Source of the DNA: Bacteroidales bacterium
GTDB taxonomy: Bacteria; Bacteroidota; Bacteroidia; Bacteroidales; Muribaculaceae
Assembly: GCA_900769345.1 (NCBI GenBank)
Contig: CAAGGJ010000118.1
Location: 1 to 49,572, forward strand
DNA: 49,572 nt
Reading direction: 5' to 3'
Position 1 is the stretch's first letter; every line of letters starts with the position of its first letter. The notes beneath the pieces were generated by a model that did not search any database, was not told the DNA's origin, and saw only the letters and a program-made list of their open reading frames with translations. Below are positions 7,980-16,036 of this stretch, piece by piece. The position numbers and the translations under genes were made by a program.

Positions 7980-8285
7980 TTACACCTTAATCTCTACTTC
8001 TACGCCGCTTGGCAATTCAAGCTTCATCAAGGCGTCAACAGTCTTTGCTGTAGAACTGTAAATGTCGATAAGTCTCTTGAACGACGACAATTGGAACTGT
8101 TCACGGCTCTTCTTGTTAACGAATGTCGAACGGTTAACGGTGAAGATGCGCTTGTGTGTTGGAAGTGGAATTGGACCACTTACTACAGCGTCAGTTGCCT
8201 TTACAGTCTTTACAATCTTCTCAGCCGACTTGTCAACCAAGTTGTGATCGTAAGATTTTAGCTTAATTCTGATTTTTTGGCTCAT
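7980..8285 (-). CDS. rpsJ: 30S ribosomal protein S10
   Basis: The product is 101 residues and starts MSQKIRIKLKSYDHNLVDKSAEKIVKTVKATDAVVSGPIPLPTHKRIFTVNRS, the S10 signature. S10 belongs to the 30S head and in other bacteria doubles as NusE, the transcription antitermination partner of NusB. It follows EF-G by 21 bp, so the str and S10 clusters are joined here. Confidence 0.98.
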   Translation of the reverse strand: MSQKIRIKLKSYDHNLVDKSAEKIVKTVKATDAVVSGPIPLPTHKRIFTVNRSTFVNKKSREQFQLSSFKRLIDIYSSTAKTVDALMKLELPSGVEVEIKV

Positions 8286-8306
8286 ATTGTTTTTAAATGA
8301 ATTTTA

Positions 8307-10436
8307 TTATTTCAACAAATCTACGCGGCCTTGGCATTCTGTCAAAACTGCCTTCGCTATCGATGTGCTAACCTCTGCATAGTGCGAGAACGACATTGTA
8401 GATGTTGCACGTCCTGATGTGATTGTACGCAATGCTGTTACGTAGCCGAACATCTCGGCCAATGGAGTCTTTGCCTTAACGATGCGGGCACCGCTGCGAC
8501 TGTTTTCCATACCTTCAACTTGACCACGACGCTTGTTCAAGTCGCCGATTACGTCACCCATGCTTTCTTCCGGTGTAACCACCTCTACCTTCATGATTGG
8601 CTCCAAAAGCACCGGACGAGCTTGCTCACATGCCTTCTTGAAAGCCTGTATTGCACAAAGCTCAAACGACAACTGGTCTGAGTCTACCGGGTGGAACGAA
8701 CCATCAATCAAAGTCACCTTCAACTGTTCTACTGGATAACCGGCAAGCACACCGTTCTTCATTGCTGAAGTGAAACCCTTTTGAACTGCAGGAATAAATT
8801 CCTTTGGAATGTTACCGCCCTTAACTTCGTCGATGAACTGAAGACCACCTTCGAAACCTTCGTCGGCTGGTTCTACACGCACGATAATATCAGCGAACTT
8901 ACCACGACCACCGGTTTGCTTCTTGAACACTTCGCGAATTTCCACCGGCTTGGTGATGCTTTCCTTATATGTTACTTGTGGACGGCCTTGGTTACATTCT
9001 ACCTTGAACTCACGACGCAAACGGTCGATAATGATATCCAAGTGAAGCTCACCCATACCGCTAATCACGGTTTGACCGGTTTCTTCGTTAGTTGCTACCT
9101 GGAAGGTCGGGTCTTCTTCAGCAAGCTTCTGCAAGCCCACGCTCAAGCGATCCAAGTCCTTCTGAGTCTTTGGCTCTACGGCAATACCGATTACAGGATC
9201 CGGGAAGTCCATTGCTTCGAGCACGATTGGTGCATCTTCAGCACACAAGGTATCACCTGTGCGGATATCCTTGAAACCTACACCGGCGCCGATATCACCG
9301 CAACCGATAGTTTCCATCGGGTTCTGCTTGTTAGAGTGCATTTGGAACAAACGCGAGATACGTTCCTTCTTGCCCGAACGTGTGTTCAATACGTAGCTAC
9401 CAGCATCTATTTGACCTGAGTACACACGGAAGAATACCAAACGACCTACATATGGGTCAGTAGCAATCTTAAATGCAAGTGCACACATCGGTTCTTCAAA
9501 CAATGGCTTGCGAGTGATTACTTCGTCAGGATCGTCCACTGAGTGACCTTCTACATATTCCGAATCCTCAGGGCTTGGAAGATATGCACACACTGCATCA
9601 AGAAGTGGCTGCACACCCTTATTCTTAAACGAGCTACCACACATCATTGGCACAATCACCATCTTCAATGTAGCTGCACGCAATGCACGGCGTATCTCTT
9701 CTTCTGTGATGGTAGATGGATCGTCAAAATATTTTTCCATCAACTCATCATCGTATTCTGCGATTGTTTCAAGGAGCTTATCGCGCCACGATTCGCATTC
9801 TTCCACCATATTGGCAGGAATTTCTTCAACCACTGTGTCTGCACCAAGGCTTTCATCAGGCCAGTAGAGCGCCTTCATTGTGATAAGGTCTACTACACCC
9901 TTAAATGTCTCCTCTGCACCGATTGGCAAGTTGATTGGGCATGGATTTGCTCCCAACACTTCGCGCACTTGGCGACATACTTCGTAGAAGTTGGCACCGC
10001 TGCGGTCCATCTTGTTTACATATCCTATACGTGGCACATTATATTTGTCGGCTTGACGCCATACAGTTTCTGACTGAGGCTCTACACCACCTACGGCACA
10101 GAATGTTGCCACAGCACCATCGAGCACGCGTAGTGAGCGTTCCACTTCCACAGTGAAGTCAACGTGTCCCGGAGTGTCAATCAAGTTGATCTTATACTTG
10201 TTGCCTGCATAGTTCCAGAAGGTAGTGGTTGCAGCCGATGTGATAGTGATACCACGCTCCTGCTCTTGCTCCATCCAGTCCATTGTAGCAGTACCATCGT
10301 GTGTTTCACCAATCTTGTGAGTCAAACCGGTGTAGTACAAGATACGCTCCGATGTTGTTGTCTTTCCGGCATCGATGTGAGCCATGATGCCAATATTGCG
10401 AGTGAAAATTAGTTTTTCGTCGTTCTTAACTGCCAT
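8307..10436 (-). CDS. fusA: Translation elongation factor G
   Basis: The 709-residue GTPase catalyses ribosomal translocation and, with RRF, ribosome recycling. The G1 loop is AHIDAGKTTTSER, switch I GITITSAATT, G3 DTPGHVDFT and G4 NKMDRSGA, all intact. Domains II to V follow, including the domain IV segment KGGNIPKEFIPAVQKGFTSAM and the domain V region ending FSHYAEVSTSIAKAVL. The length is normal. It lies between S7 and S10. No tuf gene follows it, as in other Bacteroidota. Confidence 0.98.
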   Translation of the reverse strand: MAVKNDEKLIFTRNIGIMAHIDAGKTTTSERILYYTGLTHKIGETHDGTATMDWMEQEQERGITITSAATTTFWNYAGNKYKINLIDTPGHVDFTVEVERSLRVLDGAVATFCAVGGVEPQSETVWRQADKYNVPRIGYVNKMDRSGANFYEVCRQVREVLGANPCPINLPIGAEETFKGVVDLITMKALYWPDESLGADTVVEEIPANMVEECESWRDKLLETIAEYDDELMEKYFDDPSTITEEEIRRALRAATLKMVIVPMMCGSSFKNKGVQPLLDAVCAYLPSPEDSEYVEGHSVDDPDEVITRKPLFEEPMCALAFKIATDPYVGRLVFFRVYSGQIDAGSYVLNTRSGKKERISRLFQMHSNKQNPMETIGCGDIGAGVGFKDIRTGDTLCAEDAPIVLEAMDFPDPVIGIAVEPKTQKDLDRLSVGLQKLAEEDPTFQVATNEETGQTVISGMGELHLDIIIDRLRREFKVECNQGRPQVTYKESITKPVEIREVFKKQTGGRGKFADIIVRVEPADEGFEGGLQFIDEVKGGNIPKEFIPAVQKGFTSAMKNGVLAGYPVEQLKVTLIDGSFHPVDSDQLSFELCAIQAFKKACEQARPVLLEPIMKVEVVTPEESMGDVIGDLNKRRGQVEGMENSRSGARIVKAKTPLAEMFGYVTALRTITSGRATSTMSFSHYAEVSTSIAKAVLTECQGRVDLLK

Positions 10437-10455
10437 AGTTTATCCTTTTTATCAA

Positions 10456-10932
10456 TTAGAATCTAAAGTGAGCGAATGCGCGGTTTGCTTCTGCCATGCG
10501 GTGCATATCTTCCTTACGCTTGAAAGCGCCTCCTTGTTCGTTATATGCATCCATGATTTCTGCTGCCAACTTGTCGGCCATTGTCTTGCCGCCACGCTTG
10601 CGCGCAAAAAGAATAAGATTTTTCATTGATATTGACTCCTTACGGTCAGGACGAATTTCTGTAGGAACTTGGAAGGTTGCACCACCTATACGGCGTGACT
10701 TTACTTCCACCTGTGGAGTGATGTTCTCTAGCGCTTTCTTCCATATTTCAAGCGCCGGCTTCTCTTCATTCTTCATCTTGCTTGCTACCAGCTCAAGTGC
10801 TGAATAGAAGATGGCGTACGAGGTATTCTTCTTTCCATCATACATAAGGTGATTCACGAATTTCGAAACTCTTACATCACCATACACTGGGTCGGGTAGT
10901 ATGACCCTTTTCTTTGGCTTAGCCTTTCTCAT
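10456..10932 (-). CDS. rpsG: 30S ribosomal protein S7
   Basis: The product is 158 residues (MRKAKPKKRVILPDPVYGDVRVSKFVNHLMYDGKKNTSYAIFY), with the PALEIWKKALENITPQVEVKSRRIGGATFQVP core and C-terminal FAHFRF. S7 nucleates 30S head assembly and lies near the E-site. The gap from S12 is 173 bp, AT-rich and without a clear hairpin. The spacing to fusA is 19 bp. Confidence 0.98.
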   Translation of the reverse strand: MRKAKPKKRVILPDPVYGDVRVSKFVNHLMYDGKKNTSYAIFYSALELVASKMKNEEKPALEIWKKALENITPQVEVKSRRIGGATFQVPTEIRPDRKESISMKNLILFARKRGGKTMADKLAAEIMDAYNEQGGAFKRKEDMHRMAEANRAFAHFRF

Positions 10933-11105
10933 TGTCTCTTAAAAAAGTTGTAGTTTTAGTCCGCTTGGTTGTTTGCTTCTTTGTTCTTCAACGGCACTCT
11001 CTCGCACCATTTACTCAACCTGATTTTAAATCAATCCAATAAAACCAAAAACTAAGTTTAAAATTTAATTTTTTGTTTCTTTAGCTCTGAAAAGTACCGC
11101 GTTGA

Positions 11106-11489
11106 TTACTTCTTACCTGCCTTTGGACGCTTTGCTCCGTATTTCGAACGACGCTGTGTGCGACCTGCTACACCGGCAGTATCAAGAGTACCGCGTACAA
11201 TGTGATATCTTACACCCGGAAGGTCCTTTACACGACCACCGCGTACCATCACAATTGAGTGCTCTTGCAAGTTGTGTCCTTCTCCCGGAATGTAAGAGTT
11301 TACTTCCTTACCATTGGTCAATCTCACACGTGCCACTTTACGCATTGCTGAGTTTGGCTTCTTGGGGGTGGTGGTGTAAACACGAACACACACTCCACGA
11401 CGTTGTGGGCATGAATCCAATGCAGGCGACTTGCTCTTGTCTTCCAAAGTTACTCGGCCTTTTCTTACTAATTGCTGAATTGTAGGCAT
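11106..11489 (-). CDS. rpsL: 30S ribosomal protein S12
   Basis: The frame is open to 11,582, but MPTIQQLVRKGRVTLEDK at 11,489 is the conserved S12 N terminus, giving 127 residues. The loops PKKPNSAMRKVARVRL and RGGRVKDLPGVRYHIVRG carry the lysines whose mutation gives streptomycin resistance. Both are wild type here. It is the first gene of the 22-gene ribosomal block, about 130 nt downstream of the promoter at 11,629-11,659. Confidence 0.97.
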   Translation of the reverse strand: MPTIQQLVRKGRVTLEDKSKSPALDSCPQRRGVCVRVYTTTPKKPNSAMRKVARVRLTNGKEVNSYIPGEGHNLQEHSIVMVRGGRVKDLPGVRYHIVRGTLDTAGVAGRTQRRSKYGAKRPKAGKK

Positions 11490-11628
11490 CTTAGTTCTGT
11501 TTTTACTTTTTAATTTGTTTAACTTTATGTTTATTTCTCTTGTTTCAAATCCATTTTGTACACCTAATCTCCTCGAATTCAATCGGTTATACTAAGACTC
11601 AGCGCACACTATGGCCTTAAAAGCAGTG

Positions 11629-11659
11629 CAAAGTTACTAACTAATTCTCTAATTTACAA
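11629..11659 (-). promoter_or_regulatory. Promoter of the ribosomal block
   Basis: On the minus strand TTG (11,659-11,657) is followed after 20 bp by TAACTTTG (11,636-11,629). This is an exact match to the Bacteroidetes sigma-ABfr consensus TTG-N19..21-TAnnTTTG. Transcription would start near 11,622 and leave a leader of about 130 nt before rpsL. Confidence 0.75.
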
Positions 11660-11930
11660 ATGTTTTTCCCGCCCAAAACCTCCCCTCAACCACCTCAAAC
11701 CCCGTTTTTAGCCTTCCACCTTATTTATACGGCCCCTAAGGGCACTTCTGTCAATCAAGAAAAATTCACTTTTAATAATTTTTAACATCCATTACTTTAG
11801 ATTAACCGCCAATCTTTCGAATTGTCACCATTTTGTCACAGAGTGTCACTTTTACTCGTCGCTAACTCAAAGAGATTATCTCAACTGCTAAAATGATGAC
11901 CCAACTCGCCCGTTTTACCAAAATTATCAC

Positions 11931-11938
11931 TACATTTG
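11931..11938 (+). promoter_or_regulatory. Promoter -7 element for the GlmU-like gene
   Basis: TACATTTG matches TAnnTTTG exactly. No clear TTG lies 19-21 bp upstream, so it is weaker than the ribosomal promoter. Initiation near 11,945 would give a leader of about 65 nt, nearly all of which is occupied by the hairpin at 11,958-11,995. Confidence 0.55.
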
Positions 11939-11957
11939 CACCAAATAACCGCCCCGG

Positions 11958-11995
11958 AGTCCGCTGTGCTCGTCAGCACCGCACCTCCACGGACT
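11958..11995 (+). promoter_or_regulatory. Hairpin in the 5' leader of the GlmU-like gene
   Basis: The outer arms AGTCCG (11,958-11,963) and CGGACT (11,990-11,995) pair perfectly. Inside them GTGCT (11,966-11,970) and AGCAC (11,975-11,979) pair around a CGTC tetraloop. The whole structure ends about 15 nt before the start codon, so it could affect initiation or mRNA stability. It is seen directly in sequence; a regulatory role is inferred. Confidence 0.4.
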
Positions 11996-12010
11996 TAACA
12001 CTCAAAAGAT

Positions 12011-13222
12011 ATGACTAACATTATTCTTTACGACGAAAAAGAGATTCGCGACAACCTGCTCCCTCTCACCTACACGCGCCCGGTGAGCCTTATCCGAATT
12101 GGCATTCTCACCATCAGCGAGAAGTGGCAGCGTCTCCTCGGCGACGAGGCTAATATCTCTTACATCACTCCCGATTATCTCCAAAACAAGTTCCCCTCAC
12201 GCGCCACCAAGGACAATATATTCATAGCTTCGCACATACTGCCGTCGCCGCTTCTCGCCGAAGCCGTTCTTCAGCTCAATATGGGCGAAGCGCTTTGCTA
12301 CAGCAATGGCGACCAAAAGCAAGTTATTGCCTTCCGGTGCTCTAAGGACGATTTCAAAAAGAAAAACATCTCGGCTTCGCGCTACTTGCCTTCGCGTCCC
12401 GACCAACTGACGTTTCTCTACGATATTTTTACAAAAAACGGCGACCAACTCATCGCCGACTTCAAAATGATTACTGCCGGACGCCAATCGCAAACGCTTA
12501 GCTCCACCAATACGGTCATCGGCAACGCTTTCTTCGAGGACGGCACATCAAAAATCTTCATCGAAGAGGGTGCATGGGTCGAAGGTGCTTTCCTCAATGT
12601 CACTCAAGGTCCTATCTACATTGGCCGAAACGCCGAAATCATGGAAGGCAGCTGCATTCGCGCTCCTTTCGCTGCCTGCGAAAAGGCGCACGTCAATATG
12701 GGCGCTAAAGTCTACGGCGCCACCACTCTCGGCCCGTACTGCAAAGTGGGCGGCGAATTGAATAATGTGGTAATGATTGGATTCAGCAACAAGGGCCACG
12801 ACGGCTTCCTCGGCAATGCCGTGATAGGCGAATGGTGCAACATCGGCGCCGGAACTTCTGCTTCCAACCTCAAGAACGACTACACTGAAATCAAACTTTG
12901 GAACTACCCTGCCACCCGATTCCTTCGCACCGGCCTGCAATTCTGCGGCTTATTCATGGGCGACCACTCCAAGGCGGGCGTCAACTGTATGTTCAACACC
13001 GCCACCGTGCTCGGCGTGGGCGTTAATATCCACGGCGCCGGCTTTCCGCGCAACTTTGTCCCTTCGTTCTCCGAAGGCTCGGCTGCCGGATTTACCGATG
13101 TGCAATTGCCTAAATTCTTCCAGATTGCCGAACGTATGATGGCACGCCGCGACCAACAACTCACCGACGACGATCGCAAAATATTCACACATATCTACAA
13201 CCAAGCCGACTCTTACAAGTAA
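12011..13222 (+). CDS. GlmU-like sugar nucleotidyltransferase/acyltransferase
   Basis: The product is 403 residues. The N terminus (IILYDEKEIRDNLLPLTYTRPVSLIRIGILTISEKWQRLLG) is typical of the alternative Bacteroidetes GlmU family, which lacks the classical LxxGxGTRM loop. From about residue 190 a left-handed beta-helix of hexapeptide repeats follows (for example GPIYIGRNAEIMEGSCIRAPFA, GYGLGAVIGEWCNIGAGT-like turns). The expected activity is sugar-1-phosphate uridylyl transfer plus acetyl transfer for UDP-GlcNAc or a related sugar, in the cytoplasm. The exact substrate is inferred from family membership. It is divergent from the ribosomal block and convergent with the next gene. Confidence 0.8.
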   Translation: MTNIILYDEKEIRDNLLPLTYTRPVSLIRIGILTISEKWQRLLGDEANISYITPDYLQNKFPSRATKDNIFIASHILPSPLLAEAVLQLNMGEALCYSNGDQKQVIAFRCSKDDFKKKNISASRYLPSRPDQLTFLYDIFTKNGDQLIADFKMITAGRQSQTLSSTNTVIGNAFFEDGTSKIFIEEGAWVEGAFLNVTQGPIYIGRNAEIMEGSCIRAPFAACEKAHVNMGAKVYGATTLGPYCKVGGELNNVVMIGFSNKGHDGFLGNAVIGEWCNIGAGTSASNLKNDYTEIKLWNYPATRFLRTGLQFCGLFMGDHSKAGVNCMFNTATVLGVGVNIHGAGFPRNFVPSFSEGSAAGFTDVQLPKFFQIAERMMARRDQQLTDDDRKIFTHIYNQADSYK

Positions 13223-13246
13223 ACAAGAGTCAAAAATAAAACGATT

Positions 13247-13290
13247 TCGACCTATAATATCGGTTGCCATAAGCCAATATTATAGGTCGA
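13247..13290. terminator. Terminator between convergent genes
   Basis: Perfect 14-bp arms TCGACCTATAATAT (13,247-13,260) and ATATTATAGGTCGA (13,277-13,290) form a hairpin, with further partial pairing inside. It lies between two converging genes. On the minus strand it is followed by a T-rich run (complement of 13,230-13,246), so it should end transcription of the secreted-protein gene well; the plus-strand tail is less T-rich. Confidence 0.7.
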
Positions 13291-13325
13291 ATCTTATCTA
13301 CACGCTCAGATTCAAAATCCGAGAA

Positions 13326-15665
13326 TTATTCTATAGTCACAACTTCGGTCTTGCCGGCTGGCACATTCACCTTGCGCCACCCAAGGTGGGCATGGTAGCC
13401 CAATGGCTTGCGGGCGTCGCGTGAATTTTCGGCAAACACTGCCACAGTGGCGTCAAATCGAGTAGGATTGGTGATGGCAAGCTTGATACCCGACTTGTCG
13501 CGGCCCTGAATTTCGGCTGTCATATGGTCGAAAACGTAAACCGAACCCCTATCTTTCTGTACATAGATGCCCGGCAACTCTATCGCCATGAGCATTCCGT
13601 TGCCTTCGGTCCAACCATTGGATGTGTGCAATATCATGCCTATCTCGCCCTTGCCTTCGGCGTCATCGAGCTGGATTCGCTCCATCGAGCTGCCCGGACC
13701 CATTCCTGTGGTGCGGCGACCTGGGATCTCCATCACTTCGGCGTGGGCGTGGCACATGTCGCGTATCAAGTCGGCATAGCACTTCTCGCCTGTGGCTCGA
13801 TAGAGCTTAAAGAGATGGTCGGCCGACATGGTGCAAACGCCTGGCGCTGCATGCTTGTTCTGCGTACTTGCCCACACCGAACCTGCCACCTTGCCGCCCA
13901 ATTTGCCTATTGTTGACAGCGGCGGGAATCGGTAGTCGTAAGAAACCACCCACGACGATGCCATATTAGCCACATGGCGCGCCTTTTCCACCCACTCTCT
14001 ATTGCCTGTAATGCAATATAGAGCCATCATCGATTCGGCTAATGCGAAATTCGATTCGGAGTCGGCGTCTTGCATTATGTCGGTACATGCGCCTGAGGTG
14101 AAGCCCATACCTTCTATTTCTCTTTTATACAGGTATCGGGCTGACTGCTTAGCCATTTCTATCATGTCTGCTCTGCCGAAATATCGACCCGCCATAGCCA
14201 ATGCGCCCGGGGCTAATGCTCCCGACGCTGTGTTATACACCAGAATATCACCGTTTTGCCAATCCACATAGTGGCCAAACTGGCCATAACGCTGCCAAGT
14301 ATAGACAAATGCTTCCGCCAGTCGCAACATTGCGCTCTCCCATTCTGGCTTGATGTCGCTGCCGTAGCCCTGCAGTTTCAGCAGTTCAAATTGTTTTATC
14401 ATCCAATAAAGAACGTCGGCATTGCGGCGCACGAGCGACGAACGGGGTATCTCGTTGCGGTCGGCTTTGCCCACTTCTCCCTTATCGTTGTTGGATGTAA
14501 AGAAATATCCACTTGGTGCTTGGAATTTGGTCAACGCGAAGTCGAAGGTTGTCATCACGCGCGCTCTCGATGTAGCATCGTCTATTGCAAGCATGGCGTA
14601 GGTGTCCATCAGTCCACCCACCCAACCGGGCAAATAGCCGAGGCTGTTGCCTGTGCCGTAGAACGACCCGAATGGCTGCTCAGTCCATCGTTTACTATTC
14701 TTGTAGTCGGCTGTAAGTTTAATTGTTTCGCTGAATGGGGTAATGTTTCTTGGGTGATTTGGCCCAGTTAGGTCCTTGCGTACTTGCATCCACTTGTCGT
14801 AGAGGTCGGTCTTGCTGTCGGCTTTGAAGGTTATCACCTTGAAACGCAAATTCACGGCATCGCCAACCTTCCAATCTTCGCCTTTGTCGCCGCTTGGATA
14901 GAAATCGCCAAATCCGGCTCGCAATTCGCGCACACCGGGCGCACTTACCACGAAGGTGGCTCTATTTTGCGCTGCGTTTTCCTCCACAAACATACCATTG
15001 TTGCCAAATCGGCTCTCTTGCTCGAAAAGCAAAATAAAAGCTCGCTTTATATCCGGTGAGTAGAAGCACATGGCTGGGGTCGAAGCGTTGCCCGAGAGTC
15101 CTTCTATCTTGCCTGGCTTATTCTCGGCAAGCGCGAGGCGCGGACTGTTGGAGAACAGCTGGGCTGGCACATCTTTATTATTTACGTAATGTGCCGGGTA
15201 CGGACCCATATACCCATCGGTCTCTACATTAAATCTGTTGCCATTATACACGTATGCTGGTATCAGCACGAAATTGTTTCGGCTCCATGGGTCGAAATCA
15301 AACGCCACTGCCACGCCGCCTGAAGCAAATTGACCTTTCTCCACACAGAATCGCAGATTAAACGTCATAGCCTCGCTGCTCTTCTGCTCTACTTGCATTC
15401 GGCAGCTCCACTCTGCACCTCCCGCCGTGGCTATGCCTTGTCGCAATTCGGTTTTTGTCTTGATTACTTGGCGGTCGTATTGCACCACCATTGGTCTGAG
15501 GCTTCCGCTGAGCGACTTCAAGAAAGCATCCACGGCTTTAAACTCGCCTTTGCCCTCGCTGGGCTCAGCTAACCAGGTTCCTTTAAGGTTGTCCTGTGCC
15601 GCCACTCTCATCGGCAGCATTATGCCTACCATAAAAAGGCACAGAATTAAACACACTTTTCTCAT
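13326..15665 (-). CDS. Large secreted protein, possibly an alpha/alpha-toroid glycan-active enzyme
   Basis: The product is 779 residues. Residues 1-23 form a signal peptide (MRKVCLILCLFMVGIMLPMRVAAQ), so the protein is exported to the periplasm or surface. The N-terminal third is beta-rich. From about residue 330 to 690 there is a run of helical segments containing aromatic/acidic patches such as YLPGWVGGLMDTYAML, YVDWQNGDILVYNTASGALAPGALAMAG and SNGWTEGNGMLMAIELPG, which resembles the helical barrels of polysaccharide-processing enzymes. A small beta domain ends the protein. I do not recognise a named family or a defined catalytic pair. It stands alone between convergent and divergent neighbours, without SusC/SusD. 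Confidence 0.6.
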   Translation of the reverse strand: MRKVCLILCLFMVGIMLPMRVAAQDNLKGTWLAEPSEGKGEFKAVDAFLKSLSGSLRPMVVQYDRQVIKTKTELRQGIATAGGAEWSCRMQVEQKSSEAMTFNLRFCVEKGQFASGGVAVAFDFDPWSRNNFVLIPAYVYNGNRFNVETDGYMGPYPAHYVNNKDVPAQLFSNSPRLALAENKPGKIEGLSGNASTPAMCFYSPDIKRAFILLFEQESRFGNNGMFVEENAAQNRATFVVSAPGVRELRAGFGDFYPSGDKGEDWKVGDAVNLRFKVITFKADSKTDLYDKWMQVRKDLTGPNHPRNITPFSETIKLTADYKNSKRWTEQPFGSFYGTGNSLGYLPGWVGGLMDTYAMLAIDDATSRARVMTTFDFALTKFQAPSGYFFTSNNDKGEVGKADRNEIPRSSLVRRNADVLYWMIKQFELLKLQGYGSDIKPEWESAMLRLAEAFVYTWQRYGQFGHYVDWQNGDILVYNTASGALAPGALAMAGRYFGRADMIEMAKQSARYLYKREIEGMGFTSGACTDIMQDADSESNFALAESMMALYCITGNREWVEKARHVANMASSWVVSYDYRFPPLSTIGKLGGKVAGSVWASTQNKHAAPGVCTMSADHLFKLYRATGEKCYADLIRDMCHAHAEVMEIPGRRTTGMGPGSSMERIQLDDAEGKGEIGMILHTSNGWTEGNGMLMAIELPGIYVQKDRGSVYVFDHMTAEIQGRDKSGIKLAITNPTRFDATVAVFAENSRDARKPLGYHAHLGWRKVNVPAGKTEVVTIE

Positions 15666-16036
15666 ATTCTATTTCAATAATTTTGGGTTTTCTAATTCTT
15701 TCGGAGCATCATCTCTCTCCGATGCAGCTACTCGAGTGCTGATGCGCATCTTTTGCGTCATCTTTTCGAAGTATCCCACAAAGATATCAAAAATTTCCAG
15801 ATTTTCTCGCTTTTTATTTAATCTTCTCTGCAATAGGCACATCACTCCGATTCTTTGCGACAGCAAAGGTGGCGCAAATAACTCAAATTGATAGCAAATA
15901 AAAATGTTTTCAATCTTTTTGCTACATTTTTATAATTTTTCTTTGCTATTTGCAACTCTAATATTATATTTGCAGCACTTTTCTCTACCAAGTTAACAAA
16001 AACAACAACACAATAACAAATAAAACATTTAAGACT
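15666..16036. other. Divergent intergenic region upstream of asnB
   Basis: The 371-bp AT-rich gap contains the asnB promoter (15,943-15,972) and, on the minus strand, a TATCTTTG element (15,786-15,779) that could serve the secreted-protein gene. That element has no TTG at the right distance, so it is weak. Nothing else is evident. Confidence 0.45.
15943..15972 (+). promoter_or_regulatory. Promoter of asnB
   Basis: TTG at 15,943-15,945 is followed after 19 bp by TATATTTG at 15,965-15,972, an exact Bacteroidetes-type promoter. Initiation near 15,979 would leave a leader of about 58 nt. Confidence 0.75.

Larger units (their letters stand above)
11490..12010. other. Divergent intergenic region between rpsL and the GlmU-like gene
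   Basis: This 521-bp gap holds the minus-strand ribosomal promoter (11,629-11,659), a plus-strand promoter for the GlmU-like gene (11,931-11,938) and the structured leader at 11,958-11,995. The middle part (about 11,660-11,900) is AT-rich and contains repeated TTGTCAC/TGTCAC words (11,820-11,850), but I see no gene, tRNA or long repeat there. Confidence 0.6.

Noticed and set aside
11660..11900. Possible tRNA or small RNA gene in the rpsL-GlmU gap
   Set aside because: I found no cloverleaf arms or TTCRA-type loop; repeated TGTCAC words alone do not support an RNA gene.
15669..15866. 65-residue minus-strand frame upstream of the secreted-protein gene
   Set aside because: It overlaps the promoter region of that gene and has no recognisable motif; it looks like chance reading through AT-rich DNA.
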